A DNA stretch of 64,000 bases from Asterias rubens (taxonomy: Eukaryota; Echinodermata; Asteroidea; Forcipulatida; Asteriidae): positions 15,503,047 through 15,567,046 of the forward strand of contig NC_047066.1 in the NCBI RefSeq assembly GCF_902459465.1, in the 5' to 3' direction. Each line of letters opens with the position of its first letter. Positions within the stretch are counted from its first letter, which is position 1. Both the position numbers and the translations under genes were made by a program. Under the pieces are notes generated by a model, which had not been told where the DNA came from, searched no databases, and saw only the letters and a program-made list of their open reading frames with translations. Shown here one piece after another: positions 38,001 to 47,435 of the stretch.

Positions 38001-41000
38001 TTGATAAACTCGTTTATGTAGGCCTACATTACACATAATGTGGATTAGATAGATTGGAGCTGTCACAGCCCACAGCAGAGTTTTTTTGCTTTGATTTTGA
38101 TAGATTCAATGGTGCATTTAAGCCAAGTTAGGGATGCCGACTGCTGATGGGTTATCAGTTCCTTCAAAGTACAATTTGTGAGAGGTTAAGTTACAATAAT
38201 TATGCACAATTGAAATTTGATGGCTTCCTGGAGGTTAAGGGCTAAAATGTCAATGGAGTGTTGACTCATACTGTTGTGGAGGAAAAGAAACAAGATGTCA
38301 CGTTAGTCCTTGGAAAAAAGTAGGAATAATACTGAGTAAAAGGACCGACCTACATGTACATGAACACATCGTCTAGGCTTTAATAATAGACATTTCAAAC
38401 TACGTATTTAATAAATCACAATTTTTTCTTTTTTCCCATAGGCAAAACAAATGGGGAAATCAGACTACACTAGGAAGAATACAATGCCTGCTACGGTATT
38501 GTTAACTTGACTAGATGCACCACAGAGTCCATCCCTTAATTCACAACCCAACCATGGCTTTGTATTTAACAATGTCAACTGTGGTTGTTTTCTGTTTCAT
38601 TTGAAATGGGCCCAGGTCATTTTCATTCAGCCGCCTAAAATGATTGAGTGGCCACTGGCCTGAAGTATGGTCTTGTAATGCCCCTCGCTGCCACCCCCCC
38701 CCCCCCCCCCCCCCACTTGAAACTGGTTAAACACAGTCACACATGTGCAGGCCTGATGCTTCCGGGGGAAAGGCCCGCGAGGGGCACCAAGGCAATGACC
38801 AGGCAGGGCACAAAGGGAACTGCCTCTGCCACCTCAGTGAAGTAATGTATCAGGCCTGCATGGAAATGTTGGAACATGTACAATACTAGATAACAGGTTA
38901 TCATGACAAGCAGCACAAACACAAGGCTCCAAATGAGACACTTTCTTTAGACACAAGGCTCAGACGACTTCTTTACTGGTGACAGAAATGTGTCCATCAC
39001 CAGAACTCGTTGTACATAATATAAAAATTAACAATTATTTCATAAGTACTTTTGTTTGTTTTTAAAGCCTTCCATGGCTAGACGCCATTATATATCAAGA
39101 ACTGTTTACTTTTCATGACCCATCTCACCCTAATCTTTGCTCTTCTAGAGACCCATTTTTGCTTACCATGTTCCTAGGACCCTTAGCAAATCTGGCAATC
39201 GCACATTCACTGTAACCCCTTCCTTCATGAAAGCCGTAAAATCCACAGACCAATTTAAAAAACTTCTGAAACTTTCTCTTTTTCTCATTCTTTTCAAACA
39301 TTGTATATGTAGCTTTTCCGATAAGACTTTTTTGTTTACTGTTCATTTTTAGTTTTTTGTAAGCGCCGTGATGAAGTTTGCTATGATCAGCATTTCTAAA
39401 TACCTGTTATTATTATTAGGCCCTATTCCGTAAAAGTACACCTTGCTGCCATCTACCATTTACATTACATACATGTACATGTACATGTAGAGTCTTGAAG
39501 TTCCCCCACGTAAAGTCCACTTGTGCACGCAAAGGCCTTATCAACAAGGTAACAGAATGTGGTTTACCCTTTTGGCTGTGGTCACAATATAAGTCAATAC
39601 TTTTTTCCGCAGCCCTTTTTTGGGGGGAGTTTGAAACAATGTACATTGTACAGTTTGAGTTTGAAACAGAAAATTATTCAAAAAGTTTTGGGTTCAAATT
39701 GCAAGATATTCCATTCAAAGAGGCCCTGAATGAGCAAGACGAAAGACAATGCACATGTCATAACAAATTTTCCCACGGAAGCAAGCCATAATTATATCGC
39801 AGACAAGCTACTACATAGTGTACAACTAAACAGGTCACCAAGGTCAATGTGCAAGCTCCTTACTCATAAATTATGCTAATGAACAACCTACTGTAAGTAA
39901 CTACTAAAATGGAGACGCTTCTACATTTTGTTTACATGTACGCAAGAAACAAGCCTAAATTATACACACTGTACCACCCTTTTTGTAAAACATAAAACCA
40001 TAATGATTGTCCTTGCTGTATATTGAGTTTTAACTACTGTCTGTAAATGGTCTGGGAGAGAGGGCTTCATTAAAACATTCTTAATTGCTATAAGACAGTG
40101 CCAGCCACCAACCCGGTCATTACCACGCAGTGAAGACCGGGTACTCGCACTGTTATTCCCTAATTCAAAAACAAAGCATTATGTACAGTGTGGCCTAATG
40201 TTTTTGACGTCACTGTAGTTTGTAAAAAAAAAAAAAAAATGTGTAGTGGACTTGACCCTTAACTCCCATTAAACAGTTAAAGCCTTGATTAACTTCTTAA
40301 TACAAAATAATGAATTACACCATATTGAGAACACCTTATTGGTTTGATCATGCTATTAGACATATTAATTACATAAATTGTACACATAAGCCCCCTGACT
40401 TGTCTAAGTTTACAGAGGGATGTGCAGCATTGGCTTTAGAAAAAAACACAAACTGTCATTCAAACTGTCTAGACTTTAAGACTCATTCAATCAAACAAAC
40501 TGTATTGATGATAACTTCATATTGTCAAAAGGCAAAGTAGTGCTATTGGATGCAGGATTGATCTTTAATTTCTCAAAGATGACACAGGACAAATGTGGAT
40601 CTCATTTTGTATTTAGAAGGGATTTATTCTATTTATTAAGGTTTTTTAGTCAAATTACAGGCAGTCAAGTCAATGGGAATCTAACTAAATGTACTTGTAA
40701 CAAATAATATGGATGCAAAAACAAGACACAATTAATGTGATTACCTTGCAATGAAATTGTTTATTCGGACATGAATGTGACATAATGCCAACAAAAAGCC
40801 AGATAAGAGAATGTTTAGGATTTAGTTTGGTGAAGGAAATGTCAAGGAACAAAGAATGTTTCTTTTGCATTTAAAGTCATGAACTTATAGATACAATCTT
40901 GCAAAGTGATTGTAAAATGTATGCATATTTTGTGCCAAAGTTGAGCGAGTTTGGCTGTGGCTGAGAGACATATTTTTTAGATGGAGCCCCGATCTATGTA

Positions 41001-44000
41001 CAGCCTAAGAACGGACTTCAAAATTTAGGTCAAGATGTCTAGTCACCTACTATGTAGAGTCCAGCGTTCTCCCTTAACAGTGGTCCGCTGGCTAAATGCC
41101 AGTTAAAACACCTGACGAGTTAAAAAGCACTCCAAGTGGTCCGGCTGGCTAGTTTAGTGTTCGCTCGGCCCCAGCGGCCAGTTTATCCAAGACTGCTGGG
41201 ATGGGCTTGCACAGACTCTTGTTCAGGAAGTACGTCATGTATGCATTGCATAGAAATATGGCGCACTGTCAGGGTTCTCCCCATGCATTTTGTCCGGGCG
41301 CTGCGCCCAGACAAAATTCTGAAAATACCAAATGCGCCCAGACAAAAAATATCGCGCCCGGACAAAAAAAATTGAAAAACACTTCACGACGAACTCAAAC
41401 CACCATTCGATGCGCTGTATCACTTACCTTTTTGTATATAATAATAGTGTGCAAAGACTGGTACCCAGATCTCTGCTATTTCGTAATGGCATTACGCGTG
41501 CATTTTTATCTGTGTCGCAGGGCATCCTGACTACCATTTGACAACAGCGTGGTATTTACACTTGGTTCTAAGTCTGTGAATCATGCGGTTTAGTCGCCCT
41601 GATATATTATTGGCTGAAACAGCGCCCTCTCGTGAATTAACATCCGTCATTAGAGCGTATTTAGAGCGTGGTAGCAAATCGACGGGGGAATTCTACGTCG
41701 CTGAAGAGCAATGACCGCACTCTCAGACTTGAAATCAAGTTAACGTGGTATGTGGAGACCGATCAGAGATCGAAAAATACCCGGACGTAAGTCTGAAACT
41801 CAATTTTTTTTCGAGCGATCGTGCATAAAGTGGTTTTGTTCGTTTTGAAATGATTTGCGCAAAATTGTTTGCACAATCAGTCGATCTTGCAGGAATAGTT
41901 TGTGCAACTGCCGATCGTGCAGGAATGGTTTGTGGTTTGTGTAATTGGCTTATCTAATTGAGCATGAATAGTTTGCGCAATTTGCCAATAGTACAGGAGT
42001 AGTGTGCGCAATATGCCGATAGATACGGAATAATTTGCGCAATTTGAAAACAGTGCAGGAATGGTTTTCGCAATTTGATAATAGTGCAGGATTGGTTTAG
42101 CGCCCGGACAAAATTTTACCCTGTGGAGAACCCCGACTGTGAGTGTGATGCATGATGGGACTGCGCATTAACCAATGAGCGTGCATAACACGTTTGCCCA
42201 TCCCAGCGCCTTTGGTTAAAGCAAGACGCTGGGGATGAGCGAAAGTTTAGTGTTATAAAACATCCATATCTGATTTGAAGTATTGCCTTGTGAAATGACA
42301 AGCTAACTGGTCCTGCTGGCCTGTGAGTCATAAGAGGTCCACTGCAGACGATCTACCAAAAGCTGTTTAAAGGCACTGTGACACTATAATGGTAATTAAT
42401 GGAGAGCTGTTGATAGTACAAAACAATGTGAGAAACGGCTCCCTCTGAAGTAACATAGTTTTTAAGAAAGAAGTAACTTCTCACTAAAATATTTGAATTG
42501 AATTCGAGACCTTCAAATTTTCACAGGTTTTTTCATTTTATGCAGTTATGTTGAGATACACCAAGTGAGAAGATTGGTCTTTGACAATTACCAAAGGCGT
42601 CCAGTGCCTTCAAGGAAGTGCCTATGTTCCACTTTTGTGTTGGGACCATTGACATGTACTCCCCCCCACCACCACAATAACCTGTCTTTGCATCCTCCCT
42701 TTTAAAAAGCCAACTTTTTATTAAATTTACAAACATAAAGTGCCTTGAAATAATAATAAATAAACTAAAGCATTTATAAGGCGCACTTTTAACTTAAAAA
42801 CATTCAAAGGCGCCCGTCAGGAAGAATACCCACTTGACTACATCTACAGTACCAGCCTGCATCCAGTTTGTCCAGAAAACTCACAAACCGAACAACTTTG
42901 ACTAGTCTCATGCCCCCCCCCCCAAGTTTAAGGAATACTTCAGGAAAACTCACAAACTTAACAACTTCGAATAGTCTCATGTCCCCCCCCCCCCAAGTTA
43001 AAGGAATACTTCAGGCTTTAAAAGCCCAAGCATCACTTAAATCTGTCCTTGCTCTATGCTTACAAGTACTCACACAACACAATGTCTGCCAAGTACAATA
43101 GGTCAGGACAAGCCTCAATTGACCTGAGTGCAAGTGAACAATAATGCATCAATCATGGAGGAAGGAACCAATGTCATGACATGGACTAAGGGCTGCTCAG
43201 AATACTCACTGCACCACTGGCCAGAGTCTTGTACAAGTGTATAATTCATGCATGGGCAATCACACAAGCCACGTCAATTGGTTTTTTTTTCCCAGATATT
43301 TAATCCAAAATTTAAATTTTCAAGTCCAGTCCAAACCTCCTCCTGAAAGTTCATTAAACATAATGAGAAAGATATTAGTTCGATAAAAAAAACATCAACA
43401 TGGTCAAATGTAAATTTTCTTGAACTTGAAGTCATGCATGTGTGTGTACTATTTAAGCTTCTTGTTTTTATTCGATATTGCTTTTACACGCTGAATTGTG
43501 AAAGGTATTGTTGTGAACAATAAGTTTCAATAACCAAGTTGAACCCAGCCCCAAATTGATTTAAATGGTGAAGACTTTCAATGACAATCACTTAAAATCA
43601 GTTGTATTAAGTACTTGTATATCACTGTTTGCAGATCTAGCAACCATTACAGAGTGTGAAGACTTTGAAACCAAAAGAAATGTCACATCTTTTCAACAAC
43701 AATCCTATTGAAATGTCTCGGCTTTTCATCTACTAAAATGAAACAACACATTAAGAGCGCTGCACTTCAGTTATACTGCATAACTCAAATTAGTGTACAT
43801 ATATGTAAGTTGCATTATAAATTGTTCCCACATAACATCACATAGTGTAAAGTTGGCCATCTTAACGGAATACGGGTAGTGCTAGATCATTTCTGATTAC
43901 GCACAACTATGCATTATACCTAAACACTGCTTGCAGCATGAAGGATTTTGATTAAATTTGGTGCATGAACCACTTTACGGTGAAGACAAACTAGAATGCT

Positions 44001-46996
44001 TCTCAAAGCCCAAGCCTTAATTGCCAATGAAGATAGTATGGTGTCACTTTCAGGAACTATCTATAGACTAAAGAACCTACATGTCCATGTAGACATGGTA
44101 GGAGAAATATCCTAAGAAAACAGTAGAGAAATCTTACAATTATCGTTCTCCTCTGTTTTTAAAACTAAATAAATTAAAAACAAACAGGTCTGGACATGTA
44201 CCTGCACACGTACCCATCTCATCTCTGATTTCAATACACCATTTGGCTTTCTTGTTGTAAGCCCCTTTCACATGAGAGCAATAAATTTAGTAATGGTAAA
44301 TTTTAGCATGATTGTAATATATTACCAAATGTACCCCGTGTGAACGACAACAATGTTTTCTACTTTCCAAGTTCGCTTGCAAAATTTTATCATACATTGC
44401 TACATTTTGCAACCATGCTAAAATTAAGCAAGTGACCCCAGTTACATTGCTGCCGTGTCAATACGTAGCACTTTACAGGTAATAAAATTTTCCTACAGAT
44501 TCATGTATGCTTTTTATGTTTTGGGGTTGAACAAAGACAAATTGATATTGAGCCAACTACCTCCGGATTTACATGCCAGAGCTCTACCAACTGAGCTGTC
44601 TAGCTATCTAGCCCTATGTTGGCAGTCTCCCTATATTATCCTTTTTTCCGGGGTGCCAGTCAGAAGCCATACAATCATTAACCGCCTTGGAGCCTGAAAG
44701 CACACCGAAACAAATGTTTGTGGTAAAAACAACTACGATTGAGTTCATATAGGCTACTATTCAAGTAGTCCAACTGGCTAATAAAAGCCTATAAAAATAC
44801 ACGCTGCATGCATTATCATCACCACACCACAAACATGAATATATTTGTATATTTTAAAAACGGCAACGTCCAAGTCACACACAAAGTCAATAACCTTAGA
44901 TGAGATCAGGATCCTGGATTCATGGCACTGCTTACCATAGCTGCAATAATCGCTATATTCCAATAATTGTAACATCAAGCGTCTGTTGCGGTACCTTCAT
45001 TCCAACTGCTATTCCAACTGCCAAACAATTCAAGCCAACACGGACTGCTACAAATTCAGTTTTCTACATAACATCATTAAAGAATGGAAACAAATTTCTG
45101 TACAGTATTCCTACCATCCAAGATAACAAATACTTCAAAACAGTTGCTCTCCAGCACATCACCCAGCATAACTAAGCATCTTCATGCCCACACACCCAAC
45201 CCTATGTGCCAGGCTCCACCAAGAATGTTACGTAGTAACTATCCAGATCCAGACAAATGTCCCAGGCTATCGTCAGGAGGATCAAGGGTTACAATTTATC
45301 ACACCACAGAATTCTGGGCTCACCCTGTAAAGTGCCTGATTCTATGACCTGCAACTGCAGAAATCCGCAGTAAGTAGTGCCATGAAATTAACAGTCATAG
45401 TGAATTATTTTACTAATTGTGCTAGAGAACAATGCAAACGGACATGACAAAGGTAGGTTTTATCCGTTTAGCTCGCTTGAAAATGCACAAAATGCTTCAG
45501 AAAAAACCTATGTTGCAACGAACACAAGTACTACCATCCAAGAACTGCCATTAATTTCAAATTGACAAATATTTTGTTGGGACATTGCTGGAAACTTAAT
45601 TTAAGGACACACAATAACTGCTCTGTCAGCAAAAGCTTGCAAAGAATCCATGCTGGCAGTGTGGCACAGCAAACCATGAAAATCTCTTAAAGGTCACACA
45701 TGTTGCCACAGCAAACCTGTATTCATTGTCTCTTGCCTTTTTTTTTTGTTAGTGATGCAGCCAAAACCAGCAACATGAATTTACAAACTAATATGAAACA
45801 TTAACTGACAGTGACAACAAAAACGCCGGCAAAGTTTCCGTATGGCGCCACCACTTTTTCATTCGATATGAAATAATATAGTATCTAATTTACCTCAATG
45901 AGATATCCCTTTATGTAAAAATGAGTGAAAAGGTGGTGGCGCCATCCGGAAAGTTTTCCAAAATGCCTTGCATATTGTCAGTGCAAAATGTACAATGTAA
46001 TCTGCTATCCCTAATTTGCCTCGTTATTTCTTGTACACGTTAAAGATCATCAGAGAGTCAGCTATTATAATAGAACACTGGTCAACTGGGTGTGCCTACT
46101 ACTATGAAATAAATGTTTGACTCAGTTTACTTTCATTGTTTCAACAATACTGTAAAAGAGCAATAGTGATTATTAAAACTGCAATCCCTTCCCAAAGTAA
46201 CACTACACTAGTACTGTAAAGAATAAAGTGCAACCATTTTGACCAGCACTTCTCATTCTTCACCTTGTACTGGCCCCTCATCATATCATTGCATGAAACC
46301 CTTTCCCGCCACACACACACACACACGGGTAGTTGTTGTACCGCAGTATACAATACGTTGCTCATGGAGCCTTGAGTTGGCTGTGGGTGGCAGCCATTTT
46401 CTTTTTCATGTTCATCAAACGAAACCACCACGGTGGAATGTCACCTACAATACGAAGTTCTCCAAGCATGTTTAACTATTCTTTGGCCCTACCAAAGAAA
46501 GAGGGCACCAAGAAAGAGAATATGCTGTTTTATTGGGTAGGGTTTGGGGTTTAAACTCACCAGCACTGAAGGTGAAAGGCGGACGGACAACGGTCGCAAC
46601 AGAGCAAATCTCCACCCTCACGGCAACTATCGCAATTATCATGGTTGATGGCGCGACCCGTCCGACGATGTTCCCTTATTCGCCGGGTTTTCCTCGGCGG
46701 TTCGTCACTTTCCGGAGGTGCTATGAGAGCCTGAATTTGCTGCATGAGAAACATACAATGTCATGAAAAGTCTATGTCAAGTTTCCTTCAAGAAATTTTC
46801 CTCCAAAACCCGAAATTCTGAACTTTTTGTTCGACGTTCGACTTGCAGACAGATACGGACTTTTGGTTAGTCGTGTTGTCTGCACTGGAAAACGTAACAC
46901 ACACACACAGACCTGTCAAAATGAGTAAGGGTTGATGAAATTACTTACGTCCATAAGTCCACCAGACGTGTCCAAATCATACTGCACTGTCGTCAT
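20010..46996 (-). CDS. phf12: PHF12 (Pf1) PHD-finger corepressor subunit, 14 exons
   Basis: Minus-strand coding exons: 46949-46996, 46561-46739, 37571-37643, 33531-33763, 31844-32244, 30705-30816, 29202-29334, 28311-28616, 26661-27480, 24264-24401, 23580-23659, 22190-22394, 21237-21319 and 20010-20504. All junctions have GT-AG ends and matching phases, giving about 1101 residues (human about 1004). PHF12 links chromatin marks, MRG15 and the SIN3-HDAC complex in the nucleus. The N terminus [12 protein letters not shown] is nearly as in vertebrates. PHD1 (about 52-97) starts [20 protein letters not shown]. The MRG15-binding segment (about 276-311) contains [22 protein letters not shown]2 (about 344-388) contains [18 protein letters not shown]. 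Exon 9 is Ser/Thr-rich linker. Exon 11 ([19 protein letters not shown]) matches a conserved helix. The FHA domain (about 882-1080) has [30 protein letters not shown] and [20 protein letters not shown]. The stop is TGA at 20010-20012. Exon 10 has tandem acceptors. UTRs were not determined. Confidence 0.95.
20661..20880. mobile_element. Short TIR element in PHF12 intron 13
   Basis: Ends TATTGACCC and GGGTCAATA, with inner inverted pieces TTGGTGGGCA and TGCCCACCA. CpG-rich left half. Non-coding. Confidence 0.5.
21658..22032. mobile_element. TTAA-type MITE, family C-prime
   Basis: Ends TTAAAGGGAAGGTACACATT and AATGTGTACCTTCCCTTCAA (the right TTAA is mutated). The central inverted repeat is AGACTTCTAGATAGAAGTCT. 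Inner arms are shared with family C (for example GGGAGTCATTTCCCACAATG type blocks), but termini and centre differ. PHF12 intron 12. Confidence 0.8.
22525..22881. mobile_element. TTAA-flanked MITE, family D, full length
   Basis: TTAA on both sides. TIRs of about 20 bp: AAAGGAACGTTACAGAATTG and CAATTCTGTAATGTTCCTTT. No ORF. A truncated copy is at 32291-32614. PHF12 intron 11-12 region. Confidence 0.8.
23050..23384. repeat. Dispersed repeat family E, copy 2
   Basis: Matches 12755-13068 but carries an extra piece of roughly 40 bp (around 23308-23345, containing a CAAAGAATATACAAG motif) between CCCATATGACCTGTG and GGTCACACTTATTG. Lies in PHF12 intron 11. Confidence 0.7.
23759..23886. mobile_element. 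Family C-prime half element
   Basis: Left terminus TTAAAGGGAAGGTACCCATT and inner arm up to GGCTCCCTCTGAAGTCATG. The central repeat and right half are missing. Confidence 0.7.
24482..24858. mobile_element. TTAA-flanked MITE, family C
   Basis: Begins TTAAAGGCACTGGACACTAT and ends GTGTCCAGTGTCTTTTAA. Contains a small local duplication, GACACACAAAGTGA. PHF12 intron 9, directly upstream of exon 10 and oriented opposite to the copy at 30229. Confidence 0.85.
25056..25432. mobile_element. TTAA-type MITE, family C-prime
   Basis: Right end TACCTTCCCTTTAA; left end CTAAAAGGGAAGATACACG (TTAA decayed). The central palindrome AGACTTCTAGCTAGAAGTCT is perfect. Orientation is opposite to the copy at 21658. 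PHF12 intron 9. Confidence 0.8.
25564..25680. mobile_element. MITE family A, short copy
   Basis: Left AAATTTCATAGAGCTGCTTA and right TAAGCAGCCCTATGAAACTG form about 30-bp TIRs around a 50-bp centre. PHF12 intron 9. Confidence 0.7.
25796..26546. mobile_element. TIR element family J, about 750 bp
   Basis: Ends CAGAGCTGCCAACATT and GAGTTGGCAGCTCTG form inverted termini. The interior is CpG-rich (26110-26280), carries a box TTCCAGGGGTTAGTGACGAG also found near 17385, and has no transposase frame that I can identify. Fragments of the family are at 27726-27927 and 32905-33062. The possible alternative PHF12 exon lies inside. Confidence 0.6.
26064..26088 (-). other. phf12: Possible alternative first coding exon of PHF12
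   Basis: On the minus strand AAAATGGCGCCGCCCAGCAG contains a strong-Kozak ATG (26086-26088), opening MAPPSRAT, followed by G and a consensus donor GTAAGT at 26063. The exon ends in phase 1, which fits the 2-nt start of PHF12 exon 10 (24401) and would give [23 protein letters not shown] also resembles a YY1 initiator element. A product starting here would keep only the C-terminal third with the FHA domain. Both splice sites and frame are seen; use in the cell is inference. Confidence 0.35.
26562..26636. mobile_element. MITE family A right-end fragment
   Basis: Ends AAGCAGCTCTATGAAATTGG then GCCC, next to PHF12 exon 9. The left end is not recognised. Confidence 0.5.
27726..27927. mobile_element. 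Family J fragment
   Basis: Left CAACCAACATTTGCATCTTG and right GAGAACTGGCAGCTTTGC are degenerate family J ends around a short centre. PHF12 intron 8. A further fragment with ACCAACATTTGCATCTTGCA is at 32905-33062. Confidence 0.5.
29367..29542. mobile_element. CAGGCCTG-ended short element (family H)
   Basis: Opposite-orientation copy of 7460-7636, ending GAAGTATCAGGCCTG. Contains GGCACCAAGGCAATGACCAG. PHF12 intron 6, just upstream of exon 7. Confidence 0.6.
29551..29850. mobile_element. Palindromic MITE family F, copy 1
   Basis: Arms of about 140 bp are near-complementary: GAAGATAATGATAGTAGAAA against TACTGTCATTATCTTCAAAC, and GTGCTGTAGTTTTTGAGAAA against its reverse. A fuller copy is at 50759-51096 and a half copy at 60427-60545. 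Confidence 0.75.
30229..30616. mobile_element. TTAA-flanked MITE, family C
   Basis: TTAA ends, TIR AAAGACGCTGGACACTATTG. The central inverted repeat TTTCGAGACCTCAAATTC with its complement is intact. Sits about 90 bp from PHF12 exon 6 in intron 6. Confidence 0.85.
30895..31090 (-). mobile_element. Probable LINE ORF2 tail fragment
   Basis: The minus-strand frame reads [20 protein letters not shown], the type of C-terminal motif (IPxxxxLWNSLP) seen in CR1/L2 ORF2. No ATT tail is visible. PHF12 intron 5. Confidence 0.45.
32291..32614. mobile_element. Family D MITE, right end lost
   Basis: Starts TTAAAGGAACGTTACAGAAT and follows the 22525 copy up to GGTGGATTACATAAAG, where it switches abruptly to family C sequence. 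PHF12 intron 4. Confidence 0.75.
32611..32862. mobile_element. Family C MITE, left end lost
   Basis: Starts inside the family C arm (AAAGAAAAAACACCCTTGTG) and runs through the central inverted repeat to GTGTCCACTGCCTTTAA. Fused to the family D remnant at an AAAG overlap. Confidence 0.75.
34191..34256 (-). mobile_element. tRNA-like SINE or pseudo-tRNA fragment
   Basis: On the minus strand ATGGTCAAGCGGTTAGACTG (A box) and GTTTGAATCCGGGC (B box) sit at tRNA-like spacing. Acceptor stem pairing is not clear. PHF12 intron 3. Confidence 0.45.
34519..34682. repeat. Long imperfect palindrome
   Basis: Arms of about 70 bp with a 20-bp centre: GAGGCCTGGTTCTTGAT against ATCAAGAACCAGGCCTC, and GGGAATCAATGTGTGG against the outer right end ACACACTTTGATTCCC (imperfect). 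Non-coding hairpin element in PHF12 intron 3. Confidence 0.75.
36120..36507. mobile_element. hAT-like MITE with 8-bp target duplication
   Basis: TIRs TAAGCTTGGGCGATATCGAT and ATATCGCCCAAGCTTA enclose CGATA-rich sequence. The element is flanked by TTCCAGGG on both sides (36112-36119 and 36508-36515), a perfect 8-bp target site duplication as made by hAT transposases. No ORF. PHF12 intron 3. Confidence 0.85.
38694..38714. repeat. C homopolymer
   Basis: 21 C in a row; the length may be unreliable. A short CAGGCCTG element (38748-38858) follows. Confidence 0.9.
38748..38858. mobile_element. CAGGCCTG-ended short element (family H)
   Basis: 111-bp version with GGCACCAAGGCAATGACCAG and CAGGCCTG at both ends. 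PHF12 intron 2. Confidence 0.6.
39063..39420 (+). mobile_element. LINE 3' end, degenerate
   Basis: A plus-strand reading with stops gives [18 protein letters not shown] and later [20 protein letters not shown] pieces, then a UTR (GTAAGCGCCGTGATGAAGTT) and an ATT tail (39408-39418). This is the layout of CR1/L2-type LINE ends. PHF12 intron 2, opposite to the gene. Confidence 0.6.
41267..42137. mobile_element. TIR element with internal 31-bp repeats
   Basis: Ends GTCAGGGTTCTCCCC and GTGGAGAACCCCGAC are inverted. Both sub-ends carry GCGCCCGGACAAAA-type boxes. Inside, 41890-42105, a degenerate unit of about 31 bp recurs six or seven times (AATAGTTTGCGCAATTTGCC type). Further out, GCTGGGATGGGC (41197) and GCCCATCCCAGC (42196) form another inverted pair, so this may be an insertion in an older element. 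No transposase frame. PHF12 intron 2. Confidence 0.65.
42367..42612. mobile_element. Family C-type MITE, internally deleted
   Basis: Begins TTAAAGGCACTGTGACACTA and ends GCGTCCAGTGCCTTCAA. The central inverted repeat is lost. PHF12 intron 2. Confidence 0.75.
42871..43020. repeat. Tandem duplicate with C tracts
   Basis: Two units of about 77 bp share GAAAACTCACAAAC, TAGTCTCATG, a C run and AAGGAATACTTCAGG. Non-coding. Confidence 0.8.
43021..44522. other. PHF12 intron 2, no feature seen
   Basis: AT-rich intronic sequence. I find no exon with fitting splice sites, no TIR pair and no RNA gene. Confidence 0.4.
44523..44620 (-). mobile_element. tRNA-derived SINE fragment
   Basis: On the minus strand CAGCTCAGTTGGTAGAGCTC is a good tRNA A-box region, followed by GGCATGTAAATCCGGAGGTA and a tail with TTTGTCTTTGTTCAACCCC. 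The B box is poor. PHF12 intron 2. Confidence 0.6.
44915..45390. mobile_element. MITE family B-like, diverged
   Basis: Left GGATTCATGGCACTGCTTAC and right GTAAGTAGTGCCATGAAATT form inverted ends about 475 bp apart. No coding potential seen. Confidence 0.5.
45830..45957. mobile_element. Small MITE family G, copy 2
   Basis: Left AAAGTTTCCGTATGGCGCCA and right TGGCGCCATCCGGAAAGTTT. Almost identical to 11113-11243. PHF12 intron 2. Confidence 0.75.
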
Positions 46997-47424
46997 TTTA
47001 TCCACATGAAACCTTGTTCTATCATGCAGATCTTGGCACAAAAAAACATGGACGGACAGAGCAGTCAAACCACAATAGTTTCAGCCAGACGTCAAACATG
47101 AAGTTCACAGAAATTATTGGCTTGTGTGTGCAGAGTGTGTGCGCGCTACTTGGTCTTGGTGCATGCAACCAGGCAATACACTGAAATACTATCTGTTTTA
47201 AAATGCTGTTCTTGACACTTCACGTGAATAAATTTTCAAATTTAGCTGACGAAGCAGTAGTACTGGTTAATTTCTACCGATTTATTAAATTTATTATGCA
47301 GTGAAATGTCGCGAAGATACAAAATTAATTATTTTTGTGAACACTCAAATGTCGTAACTTGGCGCAAAATCCGACCTGGCCGACCGAAAGCGCATGTCTT
47401 GGTGAAATTCATTAAACAATAATG

Positions 47425-47435
47425 TGCGCATGCGC
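47425..47435. promoter_or_regulatory. NRF1-type palindrome upstream of PHF12
   Basis: TGCGCATGCGC matches the NRF1 consensus and lies about 430 bp upstream of the PHF12 start codon. NRF1 sites are common near transcription starts of broadly expressed animal genes. The start site itself is not mapped, so promoter use is inference. Confidence 0.4.
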
